DNA from: Streptosporangium brasiliense
GTDB lineage: Bacteria; Actinomycetota; Actinomycetes; Streptosporangiales; Streptosporangiaceae
Length of the DNA stretch: 64,000 bases
Direction of reading: 5' to 3'
Assembly (NCBI RefSeq): GCF_030811595.1
Contig: NZ_JAUSRB010000002.1
Location: 8,245,394 to 8,309,393 of the forward strand
Shown piece by piece: positions 16,290 through 28,911 of this stretch. Numbering within the stretch: the first letter of the stretch is position 1; every line of letters starts with the position of its first letter. The notes under the pieces were generated by a model. It made no database searches and was not told the origin of the DNA. It worked only from the letters and a program-made list of their open reading frames with translations. The translations under genes and the position numbers were made by a program.

Positions 16290-17357
16290 CTAGGAGCTTT
16301 CCAGTATCTGTTTCTCGATCTCCGTGAAGCTCGACCAGAGTGCTCCCACGCGTCGACTTCCCATGTCGTCCAGTCGGATTACGCCGATCTGCCAGATCGC
16401 ACTCATCGCCGCAGAAAAAGGATCCTGGTCCAATGCTGCAGTGAGGACTCCAGCCGCAAGGTACTGATGGTGTAGCTGCTCTGCCGACGGACTGGTCATA
16501 CCAGCTTCGCGGGCAGCCGTTCCCCGCCTTGACAGTTCCTCCTGGAGGCGACTCAGCTCACTGCGGAGGCCGACGAATACGGCAGGATCCGGCTCCGACA
16601 GGGCGGTGAAAGCACGTTCTACCAGCGGATCGCTGAGCCCACACGCCGTGCAGGCGGTCTCGGCCACCAGAACGGCAATCTCTCGGAGCCGGGCTGGAGA
16701 GGGATCGGCGACGATTGCAGCCACTTTCGGGTCGCCCGCCAGAAAAGCACGCTGGTCGACTACTTCCTCATCGGTTAGCTCCTCGCCAGTCGTATCCGTC
16801 GGTGGATCCAGGATCGCACTCAGGTGCTCCGCGCTCAGCCATTCCTCATCCAGGCGTTGATCGCTGAACGTCTCGCCTAATGCCAACCCTGCCACCCGCA
16901 CATCGTCTTCAAAGGCTAGATCCTGCCATGCGGACAGCGCAACTGGAAGGTCCTCTAGGTCTTCCAAGGTGAACGGATCGAAATTCGCCAGTACGCGCCC
17001 ACACTCGGCGTAGGCGATCTGCGCTTCGCTGTTGACGTTCCAGAACACGCTCAGCGCTCGCCCTTTACGCGACAGTTCCGACAAGACAGATAGACGCGAT
17101 CCTTGGAAGCCATTCGGCTCGATGAGTGCAACCCACTTGCCCAGACGTCCCACCAAGGCTGCTCCGGCGTATGTCGGCATCGCGTCATACGCAGCGCGTA
17201 CTGTCTGGGCGAAAGTCCGCTCAGCCATTCCATCTTCCCGCCGTCCGACTCTAAGGAGCGCCTCCTCGACCGATAGGCCTTCCACCCAAGTGACGCATAG
17301 CGGCATGGTGAGCACACCGTCCACCAGTGAACGATAGTGCGGCAATTCGTCTATCAC
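16290..17357 (-). CDS. DUF6461-like protein downstream of a secreted DNase-type protein
   Basis: The 355-residue soluble, acidic protein has no signal peptide. Its N-terminal half (CVTWVEGLSVEEALLRVGRR, then GKWVALIEPNGFQGS) resembles the DUF6461 family of actinobacteria; the second half is an alpha-helical region with no recognised fold. It lies 92 bp downstream of, and on the same strand as, the large secreted protein ending in a NucA/NucB-like domain. That is the usual place for an immunity gene, but immunity is only inferred. Base composition is lower in G+C than in the chromosomal flanks. Confidence 0.65.
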   Translation of the reverse strand: MIDELPHYRSLVDGVLTMPLCVTWVEGLSVEEALLRVGRREDGMAERTFAQTVRAAYDAMPTYAGAALVGRLGKWVALIEPNGFQGSRLSVLSELSRKGRALSVFWNVNSEAQIAYAECGRVLANFDPFTLEDLEDLPVALSAWQDLAFEDDVRVAGLALGETFSDQRLDEEWLSAEHLSAILDPPTDTTGEELTDEEVVDQRAFLAGDPKVAAIVADPSPARLREIAVLVAETACTACGLSDPLVERAFTALSEPDPAVFVGLRSELSRLQEELSRRGTAAREAGMTSPSAEQLHHQYLAAGVLTAALDQDPFSAAMSAIWQIGVIRLDDMGSRRVGALWSSFTEIEKQILESS

Positions 17358-17449
17358 GTCTTCTCCCGTCTCACCCGCTCAGTGGGCCGACCTCCAGAGA
17401 ATCCCGGAGGTCGGCGTGAGTCACCTGGTCATTCGAAGTCTCGCTCTGG

Positions 17450-21743
<4,294 letters not shown>

Positions 21744-21778
21744 TCCAACCTTTCTCGAACGTTTGCAGCAAACCGGGT

Positions 21779-21813
21779 GATCTTTACATAAGGTCGATAT
21801 AAAAGTAAAGATC
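21779..21813. promoter_or_regulatory. 9-bp inverted repeat in a divergent promoter region
   Basis: GATCTTTAC and GTAAAGATC form a perfect 9-bp inverted repeat with a 17-bp spacer, in A/T-rich DNA between the secreted multidomain protein (minus) and the DUF6221-like gene (plus). It could be an operator for a dimeric regulator or a long-spacer hairpin. No candidate regulator is adjacent. Confidence 0.55.
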
Positions 21814-21931
21814 ATTTTCTGTACATAAGGGTGCACTTGGCGTGACGTTCAGCGGCGAGAAGACCGCCGTGGATGGCGCACGTTGTGGTATCCACCTGTG
21901 GCCGATCAGCCCAGGGCGCGATCATGAGCGC

Positions 21932-22348
21932 ATGGATGAGCTGATCGCGTTCCTACACGTTCGCCTCGACGAAGACGAGCAGGCCGCTCGCCTCGCCTCC
22001 GAGGTGTACGGCAAGAGCTGGTGGTGGAACCCGTCCTACGGCTTGGTACAAGGCGACCAGGACGACAGCGAGGCCACATCGATCTTCGCTGTCGGTGAGG
22101 AAACGGTCGCTGAGGTGTGGAGCGAGGTCGGCACGCACACCGCCCGCAACGACCCCGACCGCATCCTCCGCGAGATTGAAGCCAAGCGGGAGATCCTCGC
22201 CCTGTACGAAGGCGCCCAGCTCTCCGCGCAGGTCTCCGAGGGGACGATCCTCGCAGGCGGCACGAGGGTCCGGCGCGGCGCACACAAGGCCGTCGTGCAA
22301 GTGCTCGCTCTGCCCTACTCCGACTACCAGGAGAGATGGAAGCCGTGA
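21932..22348 (+). CDS. DUF6221-like small protein
   Basis: ATG 21932 gives a 138-residue protein starting MDELIAFLHVRLDEDEQAAR, which matches the typical start of DUF6221 proteins of streptomycetes and relatives; a longer reading from 21842 lacks this support. The protein is acidic, with a helical segment DPDRILREIEAKREILALYE. DUF6221 has no known function but is frequent on actinobacterial phages, plasmids and integrative elements. It is followed at once by a small overlapping gene. Confidence 0.75.
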   Translation: MDELIAFLHVRLDEDEQAARLASEVYGKSWWWNPSYGLVQGDQDDSEATSIFAVGEETVAEVWSEVGTHTARNDPDRILREIEAKREILALYEGAQLSAQVSEGTILAGGTRVRRGAHKAVVQVLALPYSDYQERWKP

Positions 22349-22485
22349 GCGGTGACGACGGCCTCTTCGCAGCGCTGGCCCGCCTCGACCTGGACGCGTC
22401 CCGAGCGCGGCTCGCACAGGCCGCAGGAGCGCCGAAGAAGGACGTGGCGGCCATCATGAGCAGGCTGGCCCCCGAGGAGCGGTAG
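22345..22485 (+). CDS. Small hypothetical protein, 46 residues
   Basis: The GTG at 22345 overlaps the stop of the previous gene (GTGA) and follows AGGAG at 22329-22333; ATG 22336 is an in-frame alternative with poor spacing. The product (MSGDDGLFAALARLDLDASR, ending MSRLAPEER) is helical with no known domain. Tight coupling to the DUF6221-like gene and a strong terminator 16 bp downstream support a real two-gene unit. Confidence 0.55.
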   Translation: MSGDDGLFAALARLDLDASRARLAQAAGAPKKDVAAIMSRLAPEER

Positions 22486-22501
22486 CCGTACAACGCGAGA
22501 C

Positions 22502-22528
22502 AGCCCCCGCCCAGCACGGGCGGGGGCT
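22502..22528 (+). terminator. Rho-independent-type hairpin
   Basis: AGCCCCCGCCC (22502-22512) pairs perfectly with GGGCGGGGGCT (22518-22528) around a 5-nt loop, followed by TCGTC. It lies between convergent genes and probably ends the DUF6221 transcript and, being symmetric, also the regulator transcript from the other side. Confidence 0.85.
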
Positions 22529-22577
22529 TCGTCATGTCCGATCCCGCCTCCGGCGAGGGGAGGCCAGACCACCGGCC

Positions 22578-23954
22578 CTACCGGGCGACCGGCGGCAGAT
22601 CCCGCACCCGCTCGCGCAGATCCCGCGCTGACGCAGCATCCGCGCCGCCCAGAGCCACAGTGAGCACGCCCAACCGGCTCCGGGCGGTAGAGCGCAGCCG
22701 CTCGGCCGGGACCCGCTCCAGCACGTCCAACGCCCGGGCGGCTGCATCGCCCGGCTGCACCCCAACCTCAGCCTGAGCCACCACCAACGTCGCCGCCGCC
22801 CAGCCTGGCGTGTAGGCCACGCAGGACGCTGCGGACGCGCTGGCCCGGACCAGCGCCCGATCGGAGTGGCCGAGCGCCAGCCACGCCTCAGCCTCATGCA
22901 AGGCGAGCTCGGCGACGTCGAATCCGAACCGGCCCGGCGCCCCGCCGGCGGGGTCGGCATCCAGTGCGGTTGTCGCCTCGGTCAGGGCCTGCTCAGCATC
23001 GGCGGCTCGGCCGAGCCGCGCCAGGGTTGGTAGTAGCGCCCAGCCCAGGGCCTGCGCGTGGCCGAGCTGTCCGACAGCATGGGCGGCACTGGCCTCAGCG
23101 TGGCGCAGGGCGGTGGGGAGGTCTCCGCGGGCGCGGGCAACCATGCTCTGCGCCCCGTAGGCCCACGTGGTCAGCCGTGCGTCGCCGACGTGCTCACCGA
23201 ACGATGCGGCGACGGCCAGGTGCGCGCGGGCGCCAGCGTGGTCGGCCAGGTGGAAAGCCAGGTTGCCCAGCAGCGCTGACAACCAGCCGGCCGCGCGCCG
23301 CAGCTCGGCGCCGATCGTGGCGTTGACCGGTGCGGCCAAGGCTTCGCCGAGCAGGCTGCGGGCCGCGTGCACCTCGTCGAACAGGTGAGCCGGGACGTGG
23401 CGGGAGTAGTGGAGCGCGTAGTGCTCGACGGCCGCCTCCGCGAGCTCGACCACGACCGGCCCACCGTATGGGGCGTCCAGCAGGGCCAGGCGGAGCGACT
23501 CTCGAACGGCGGGCAGTCCTGCTGCGGTCATCTCTACTCCAGGGACTATCAGCGGGGCCGTCTGCTGACCATAACCGCCGAGGTCCGCGCCGCACACGCA
23601 CCGCGGCCTCACCCCGAGCTGATCGACACGGGCACCGTAAGCGCGGGCGATCATTTCGGTGTACTCCGGGCCCGGTCGGTCAGGGCCGTGCTCCCACCGG
23701 CACAGCATCGGCTCCGATAACGCTGGCGGCTTCAGCCCGTCGGCGAGGTACAGGTCCGCGACCTGGGCGACGGTCTGGGCGCGGGACCAGCCCAGGGCCA
23801 GCCGCCATGCCTCCAGCGGCGACAGTTCGGGCAGGGTGCTGCGCATGACGGTGACGATCCGCTCCAGTGAGACCCCGTTCCGCTGCTCCCGCATGCGGAT
23901 GATGGCCGCCTCACGCTGGATCTGTGCACGCCGTGATCTAGTGATCTGCCCCAT
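22578..23954 (-). CDS. XRE-family regulator with TPR-like C-terminal domain, divergent from the graspetide operon
   Basis: The 458-residue protein has an N-terminal helix-turn-helix region (SPLEAWRLALGWSRAQTVAQ ... LSEPMLCRWEHGPDRPGPEY) and a long alanine-rich helical repeat region that looks like degenerate TPRs, as in actinobacterial regulators that bind a peptide or small molecule. It is transcribed away from the RiPP precursor gene with a 195-bp shared promoter region, so it most likely controls the graspetide genes. A CRCVCGADLGG pair of cysteines in the middle could bind metal. Confidence 0.82.
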   Translation of the reverse strand: MGQITRSRRAQIQREAAIIRMREQRNGVSLERIVTVMRSTLPELSPLEAWRLALGWSRAQTVAQVADLYLADGLKPPALSEPMLCRWEHGPDRPGPEYTEMIARAYGARVDQLGVRPRCVCGADLGGYGQQTAPLIVPGVEMTAAGLPAVRESLRLALLDAPYGGPVVVELAEAAVEHYALHYSRHVPAHLFDEVHAARSLLGEALAAPVNATIGAELRRAAGWLSALLGNLAFHLADHAGARAHLAVAASFGEHVGDARLTTWAYGAQSMVARARGDLPTALRHAEASAAHAVGQLGHAQALGWALLPTLARLGRAADAEQALTEATTALDADPAGGAPGRFGFDVAELALHEAEAWLALGHSDRALVRASASAASCVAYTPGWAAATLVVAQAEVGVQPGDAAARALDVLERVPAERLRSTARSRLGVLTVALGGADAASARDLRERVRDLPPVAR

Positions 23955-24149
23955 GGAGGGACCTCCGCGCTCGCGAACGCCAGCACAAGCACCGTAACCG
24001 CATCAGTACTTACCGTGCAGCCCATCCGAGCGTGATTGACACCGACCCTCAATGCTGGGCGCCCCATTCCGGCAATGACAGCACCCCAAGGCCAGGGCCA
24101 CCGTGAGAGCACAGGCAAGCGCCACGTCACCACCAGAGAAGGGACCGCG
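23955..24149. promoter_or_regulatory. Divergent promoter region of regulator and graspetide operon
   Basis: The 195 bp between the divergent starts contain TTGACA at 24034-24039, a possible -35 box toward the precursor gene, but no matching -10 at the usual distance. The ribosome binding site for the precursor is AGAGAAGGG, ending 7 nt before its ATG. No strong palindrome was found. Confidence 0.4.
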
Positions 24150-24407
24150 ATGACCATCACCGCAGAACACCCGCCCCTCGCCCAGACCCCCTGGGGACTA
24201 AGCCGGACGACCGCCCCTCTCCCGGAGGCCGAGGCGCTGTACGACACCGTCGACCTCGACCCGGTGTCCCAGCTCACCACCTTCCGTAACGAGGCCGACC
24301 TGATCGTGGACATGGCCAAGACGACCGTCACCACGTCCAAGGGCGGCGGCTCCGACGGCTCAAGCGGAAGCTCGAACGTCGCCGACGACTCCAACACCGA
24401 CGGGTAG
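24150..24407 (+). CDS. Graspetide (ATP-grasp-modified RiPP) precursor peptide
   Basis: The 85-residue peptide begins MTITAEHPPLAQTPWGLSRT. The PWGLSR motif (residues 14-19) is typical of leaders of ATP-grasp-target RiPPs of the SAV_5884 type. A second leader segment (LTTFRNEADLIVDM, 42-55) precedes a core rich in hydroxyl and acidic residues: TTVTTSKGGGSDGSSGSSNV (58-77) and ADDSNTDG (78-85). Thr58, 59, 61 and 62 or the serines are likely ester donors, and Asp69, 79, 80 and 84 acceptors. Asp69-Gly70 and Asp84-Gly85 are natural sites for aspartimide formation by the neighbouring methyltransferase. Ring pattern and cleavage site are not determined. Confidence 0.85.
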   Translation: MTITAEHPPLAQTPWGLSRTTAPLPEAEALYDTVDLDPVSQLTTFRNEADLIVDMAKTTVTTSKGGGSDGSSGSSNVADDSNTDG

Positions 24408-24413
24408 AAGCTC

Positions 24414-25385
24414 ATGCAGCCCTCCCCTCAGACTGTGCTGGTCATCACCTCGGCGGAGGACGTCACCGCCAACCTGGTGATCGAGGTCTTGAACAACCAT
24501 CAGGTGCGGGTCGTCCGGGTCGACCCCGCCGACATCGGCGCCGGGTTGGTGTTTAGCGCCTCCATCGGCGATGACCGTGAGGAGTGGGCTGGCCGGCTCC
24601 GCACACCGAGCCGTGACATCGCGCTGGAGGAGGTCGGAGCGGTGTACTACCGCCGCCCCACCTCGTACTCCACGCGGTTCGCCCACCTGCCTGCCGTGGA
24701 GCAGACGTTCGCCGCCGTCGAGGCTCAGCATGGGCTCGGCGGCATCCTGCGCAGCCTGCGCGGCGCGGTGTACGTCAACCACCCCGAGGCGATCAGCCGC
24801 GCCGACTACAAACCCGCCCAGCTCCAGATGGCCGCCCAGCTCGGGCTGACCATCCCCCGCACTCTGATCACCAACGACGTCGAACATGCCCGCGCGTTCG
24901 CCGCCGAGCACGGCCCGATCATCTACAAGTCCTTCCGCGGGGTGCCGGCTGGAGCGGATGGCCGCCGGTCGGCGATCTGGACGCAGCAGGTCACCTCAGC
25001 CGAGCTGGATGATTCGGTGGCGGTGACTGCCCACCTGTTCCAGCAGGAGGTACCCAAGACCGCGGATGCCCGGGTGACTGTGATCGGTCGCAAGATGTTC
25101 GGCCACCGGATCACCTCCCCCGGCAGCGGCCTGGACTGGCGTAGCGGCGACTGGGAGCAGCTCGCCCACGAGCCCATCGACGTGTCCGAGTCGATCAAGG
25201 GTGCATTGCATGCCTACCTCGCCGTCTTCGGCCTGGTGTTCGGCTGTTTCGACTTCGCCCTCGACGCCGCCGGCGGCTGGACCTTCATCGAATGCAACCC
25301 CAACGGCCAGTGGGCCTGGTTACCTGATGCCGACGCGATGGCGCACGCCTTCGCCGAGCTGATCTTGGAGGGATGGTGGTCGTGA
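24414..25385 (+). CDS. ATP-grasp ribosomal peptide maturase
   Basis: The 323-residue ligase is expected to activate Asp/Glu side chains of the precursor as acyl phosphates and join them to Thr/Ser hydroxyls, forming omega-ester (or amide) rings. Visible features are the N-terminal domain with VGAVYYRRPTSYS, the central ATP-grasp region (ISRADYKPAQLQMAAQLGL; GPIIYKSFRGVPAG), and the C-terminal metal/ATP residues in FGCFDFALD ... WTFIECNPNGQW. It follows the precursor by 6 bp and overlaps the methyltransferase, so the three are one operon. Confidence 0.9.
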   Translation: MQPSPQTVLVITSAEDVTANLVIEVLNNHQVRVVRVDPADIGAGLVFSASIGDDREEWAGRLRTPSRDIALEEVGAVYYRRPTSYSTRFAHLPAVEQTFAAVEAQHGLGGILRSLRGAVYVNHPEAISRADYKPAQLQMAAQLGLTIPRTLITNDVEHARAFAAEHGPIIYKSFRGVPAGADGRRSAIWTQQVTSAELDDSVAVTAHLFQQEVPKTADARVTVIGRKMFGHRITSPGSGLDWRSGDWEQLAHEPIDVSESIKGALHAYLAVFGLVFGCFDFALDAAGGWTFIECNPNGQWAWLPDADAMAHAFAELILEGWWS

Positions 25386-26512
25386 GCGACACCGCCGAGA
25401 AGCTCCGCCGCGCACTGGCGGACACTGTGGGATCCGCAGGCTGGCGCACGGCGTTGGAGGAGGTGCCGCGGGAACTGTTCATCGGCGACGCCGTCCTCCT
25501 GGGCGACGCGGCCCGCGGCGACCCGTGGACAGCCGCTCGCCGCACGGACATGGACGAGGACGAATGGCTGCGCCTGGTCTACACCGACGGAACCTGGGTG
25601 ACCCAGGTCGACGGCGTCCTCGCCGAACAGGCGGCCGACGCGACGACGGGCTCACCCAGCTCCTCGTCCACCACTCCGAGCCTGGTCGTGCGGATGCTGG
25701 AAGCCGCTCAGATCGGCGAGGACGACCGGGTGCTGGAGATCGGCACCGGCACCGGCTACTCCACCGCGCTGATGTGCCACCGGCTCGACGACAAGGCGGT
25801 GACGTCGATCGAATACGACGACGCCGTGGCCGAGCGAGCTCGCAAGGCCATCGCCGCGGCCGGGTACGCCCCGACCCTCGTAGTCGGGGACGGCCTGCGC
25901 GGCCACCCGGACGGCGCCCCGTACGACCGGCTGATCGGCACCTGCTCAGTGCGGACCATCCCGCCGGCGTGGATGGACCAGATCCGCGTCGGCGGCACCA
26001 TCACCACCCCCACGTGGGGGTGGATGGGCGGGGTAGCGTTCGCGCACCTCACCCTCACCGGCGACGGCGAGGCGAGCGGACGGTTCCTGCCGGATGACCT
26101 GTACTTCATGCGGGCCCGCTCCCACATGCCGCCGCCCCGGCCGCCGGTCAGGACCGGCGTCGGAGACGCCCGCGAGACGCGCGTCGACCCGGCGATCCTG
26201 GACGACGAGGCCGCCCTGTTCGTCGCCCAGCTCGCCGCACCGGCCGCCCAGCGGGCATCCGCCGGCGACACGACGATCCTGCTGGACGTCGCCACCGGCT
26301 CCCGCGCCGACACCCGGCCGAACCCCGGCGGGGGGTGGACGGTGCACCAGCACGGCCCCCTACGGCTGTGGGACGCCGTCGAGGACGCCATCCTGCTCTG
26401 GCAGGACGCCGGCTCCCCGCACCAGTCGGCATTCGGCCTCACGGTCACCGGGGACGGCCAACACGTGTGGCTGGGTGAGCCGGGCGGCCTGTGCTGGGAC
26501 CTGCCGGCCTGA
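25382..26512 (+). CDS. Protein-L-isoaspartate methyltransferase-like enzyme of the ATP-grasp RiPP system
   Basis: This SAM-dependent methyltransferase has motif I VLEIGTGTGYSTAL and the PIMT-type N-terminal block LEEVPRELFIGDAVL. It is longer than housekeeping PIMT (about 376 versus 210 residues) because of a C-terminal extension seen in methyltransferases paired with ATP-grasp maturases. In fuscimiditide biosynthesis such an enzyme methylates an Asp of the ester-linked peptide, and the methyl ester collapses to a stable aspartimide. GTG 25382 overlaps the ATP-grasp stop (GTGA); ATG 25373 and GTG 25376 are alternatives closer to GGAGG (25367-25371). A strong terminator follows. Confidence 0.88.
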   Translation: MSDTAEKLRRALADTVGSAGWRTALEEVPRELFIGDAVLLGDAARGDPWTAARRTDMDEDEWLRLVYTDGTWVTQVDGVLAEQAADATTGSPSSSSTTPSLVVRMLEAAQIGEDDRVLEIGTGTGYSTALMCHRLDDKAVTSIEYDDAVAERARKAIAAAGYAPTLVVGDGLRGHPDGAPYDRLIGTCSVRTIPPAWMDQIRVGGTITTPTWGWMGGVAFAHLTLTGDGEASGRFLPDDLYFMRARSHMPPPRPPVRTGVGDARETRVDPAILDDEAALFVAQLAAPAAQRASAGDTTILLDVATGSRADTRPNPGGGWTVHQHGPLRLWDAVEDAILLWQDAGSPHQSAFGLTVTGDGQHVWLGEPGGLCWDLPA

Positions 26513-26519
26513 CTCCAGA

Positions 26520-26563
26520 CAGCAGAACGCCCGCCCTCCCGGAAGAGAGCGGGCGTTCTGCTG
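26520..26563 (+). terminator. Strong hairpin terminator after the graspetide operon
   Basis: CAGCAGAACGCCCGC (26520-26534) and GCGGGCGTTCTGCTG (26549-26563) form a perfect 15-bp stem with a 14-nt loop, starting 8 bp after the methyltransferase stop. No U tract follows, as is common in actinomycetes. Confidence 0.9.
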
Positions 26564-26704
26564 TACAGGTGGGCCTCGAACGGAGTTGTCCGCAGCATCC
26601 GGGACCTCTGTCAGCTCGTTCGCCAGGCCGTGCTGGACGGCGCGGCGGAGAAGGTGGTGGCACTCATTCCGGAGCGGCAGGAGTCCACGCAGGAACGTTC
26701 ATGA
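26564..26704 (+). pseudogene. Open fragment next to an att site, possibly the end of a lost element gene
   Basis: A frame without start codon reads IRDLCQLVRQAVLDGAAEKV, continues VALIPERQESTQERS and ends at TGA 26702-26704. Composition looks protein-like, but the family is not recognised. Its position, about 100 bp before att remnant C, is where the integrase gene of tRNA-integrating elements commonly ends, so a truncated integrase is possible; the sequence alone does not show this. Just downstream GTTCCCA occurs twice at an 11-bp interval (26711, 26722). Confidence 0.35.
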
Positions 26705-26803
26705 CGCGCTGTTCCCACTTTGTTCCCATCGGGTCTCAGGAAAATCATTAAGGCTGGATAGGCGGGGGCATTCTCCCCGGTTTTCGCGCGTTTCCCAGAT
26801 GAT

Positions 26804-26865
26804 GGAGGCGGACGGGAACCGGACCCGCCAGGCCGAGGACCTCGGCCTCGTCGGTTTTGAAGACC
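26804..26865 (-). mobile_element. selC remnant C (internal att site)
   Basis: These 62 bp match intact selC from the acceptor 3' end through the anticodon loop (CGGTTTTGAAGACC) with only three mismatches, then diverge at once. The 5' half of the tRNA is missing. It is the best preserved of the three remnants, so the insertion between it and the intact gene may be the most recent. Its left flank (TTTCGCGCGTTTCCCAG) resembles that of remnant B. Confidence 0.88.
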
Positions 26866-27096
26866 CCTTCCGGGCCGATCGACTGCCGTGGGCAGTGATT
26901 GACCGCATGCGATTGCGCGGGTCAAAGCAGAGATGCTCAGCTTTGTGCGCCATTCACATGCCCGACGGCGATCTTGAAATCATGGATTGGCGTTCAGGTA
27001 TTGGCCGCAGAATGGAAGTAACATCGTGTAATACCTTTCAGCGATGGGCGGCCTGACGGCGCTCACGTCGCGAGGGCCACTACCGGGTCGGACGGG

Positions 27097-27837
27097 TCAG
27101 GCGAAGGCCGCCAGTTCCTGGGCGTCGTGGGCGCTGAAGACGCGGACGCCGGGCGGCAGCTCGCTCAGCCGCCGCACGTTGGCCAGTCGCGAGCGGTGGT
27201 CGGTGGCGACCGACCACTGCGCCAGCCGCAGGTGTGGGGGGCATCGCGGCGGGTCGGCCAGCTCTCCCCGCACGTAGTAGGCGTCACCGGCGTGCAACAG
27301 CCAGCCGTCGCCGTCACGGACCGCCACTCCGGAATGGCCCCGGCTGTGCCCCGCCAGCGGCACCAGCGCCACGCCGTCGACCCCGTCCAGCGGGCGGGCC
27401 TCCAAGCCGAGCCACGGCTCGCCCGCCTCGCCGTACGTCACCCAGGACGGGCCGTGCTCCCACTGGACGGGCCGGTAACGGCTCCGCTCACCCGCCGACG
27501 GCGGGCGCAGCGCCGCCTCCAGCTCGGCGGCGTGCAGGTGCACCCGCGCCCGCGGGAAGTGCCGCAGCGCGCCCGCGTGGTCGACGTCCAGGTGGGTGAG
27601 GACGATGTCGCGTACGTCACCGAGGTCGTAGCCGAGAGCGCGCAGCCGGGCGGGCATGGTCTCTGACACATCCAGCGCCGCACCGGTCGTCATCGTGAAC
27701 CCGAGGAAGGCGCCGACGCCGATCCCGGTGTCGACCAGGGTGAGACCGTCGCCGGTCTGCACGATCAGGCAGTGGCAGACCATCTCCGGCCCACCGAGCG
27801 GACGCATGGTTCCACAGTTAACGTGATGTACAGTCAC
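27097..27837 (-). CDS. MBL-fold metallo-hydrolase (lactonase-like)
   Basis: The 246-residue enzyme carries the metal motif THLDVDHAG, a second His in PLAGHSRGHSGV and a third ligand region LLHAGDAYY, in the order of the metallo-beta-lactamase fold. Overall shape and the N-terminal MVCHCLIVQTGDGLTLVDTG segment are closest to N-acyl-homoserine lactonase-like hydrolases, but substrates vary widely in this group. GTG 27837 is the start. It is a single gene, on the first part of the DNA between att remnant C and selC. Confidence 0.8.
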   Translation of the reverse strand: MTVHHVNCGTMRPLGGPEMVCHCLIVQTGDGLTLVDTGIGVGAFLGFTMTTGAALDVSETMPARLRALGYDLGDVRDIVLTHLDVDHAGALRHFPRARVHLHAAELEAALRPPSAGERSRYRPVQWEHGPSWVTYGEAGEPWLGLEARPLDGVDGVALVPLAGHSRGHSGVAVRDGDGWLLHAGDAYYVRGELADPPRCPPHLRLAQWSVATDHRSRLANVRRLSELPPGVRVFSAHDAQELAAFA

Positions 27838-27857
27838 ACACCGATTATGTGGTGATC

Positions 27858-27876
27858 TAGGGCCTGTCCGGGGTTC
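27858..27876 (+). repeat. Left member of a 19-bp inverted repeat pair
   Basis: TAGGGCCTGTCCGGGGTTC matches, in opposite orientation and with two mismatches, the sequence at 33595-33613. The pair flanks the sugar importer, PLP enzyme and LacI genes. The form resembles insertion-sequence termini, but no transposase lies inside. Confidence 0.55.
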
Positions 27877-28071
27877 AGATCATCGAGTCGCGGATTCTTC
27901 TGCGTGGCACCGTCTGAGCCTGATAGAGCACAGGACATGACGCGTGGTGACACCCGGACACGGACGGGGCGTTGCGGGGACGCCTGCGCCGGGCGTGGAC
28001 CGGAGTCAGACACATCCGGTCCGGTTGAACGGCGGCCACCCGCGCGTCGAGCGCCCCCGGCAGGTGATCAT

Positions 28072-28908
28072 TCAGCCCTTGACCGCGCCGGATGTGAGGC
28101 CCTCCACGATGTAGCGGCGGGCGAACGAGAAAAGCACCAGCGTGGGGATGATCGAAACCACCGTGGCCGCCGCCATCGGGCCCCAGTCGATGTCGTACTG
28201 CGTGATGAACGAGTTCATCGCGACCGGGATGGTCTTGGTCTCCTCGCTGTCGATGAAGGCGATGGCGAGGAAGAGTTCGTTCCAGCACTGCACGGAGCCG
28301 AAGATGAAGGTGGCGGCGATGCCGGGCAGCATGACGGGCACGACCACGCGCACCATCGCCGTCAGCCGCGAGCATCCGTCGACCATGGCGGCCTCTTCGA
28401 GCGCGGTCGGAATGCGTTCGTAGAAGCCGCGCATGATGATCGTCGAAAATGGCACAAGCATGGCGACGTAGACCAGCATCAGCCCGCTGAGCCGGTTGAG
28501 CAGTTCGAGGCCGGACATCATCAGATACAGCGGGCCCAGCGCGATGAACAGCGGGATCATCTGGGTGACCAGATAGGCGAGCATGAGTGCGCCACGCCCG
28601 GGGAAGTGGAAACGGGCCAGCGCGTAGCCGCCGAGCACGCCGATCACGGTGACCACGACGCCCGACACCAGCGAGACGATCAGGCTGTTGACGAGATACG
28701 TGCCGAACGAGGAGAAGGAGAACAGCTCGCGGTAGTGGTCCAGCGTGGGGCTGCCGGGCAGGTAGCGCAACGGCACCGCGAAGATCTCCGAGGTGGGCTT
28801 CAGCGAGGTGACCAGGATCCAGTAGAGCGGGAAGACAGTGATCAGTAACCAGATACCGAGGACGACGGCCTTTGCGGTCCGGGCGATCAGCGAGGTCGGG
28901 CGGTGCAC
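28072..28908 (-). CDS. Carbohydrate ABC transporter permease, MalG-type
   Basis: The 278-residue inner-membrane protein has six predicted membrane segments and the EAA loop EEAAMVDGCSRLTAMVRVVVP that contacts the ATPase. A WNELFLAIAFIDS segment near the end is typical of CUT1 sugar permeases. It starts 3 bp after the upstream permease gene stops. No ATPase gene is in the operon, so a shared MsiK-like ATPase elsewhere in the genome is likely, as is usual for actinobacterial CUT1 systems. Confidence 0.9.
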   Translation of the reverse strand: MHRPTSLIARTAKAVVLGIWLLITVFPLYWILVTSLKPTSEIFAVPLRYLPGSPTLDHYRELFSFSSFGTYLVNSLIVSLVSGVVVTVIGVLGGYALARFHFPGRGALMLAYLVTQMIPLFIALGPLYLMMSGLELLNRLSGLMLVYVAMLVPFSTIIMRGFYERIPTALEEAAMVDGCSRLTAMVRVVVPVMLPGIAATFIFGSVQCWNELFLAIAFIDSEETKTIPVAMNSFITQYDIDWGPMAAATVVSIIPTLVLFSFARRYIVEGLTSGAVKG

Positions 28909-28911
28909 GGG

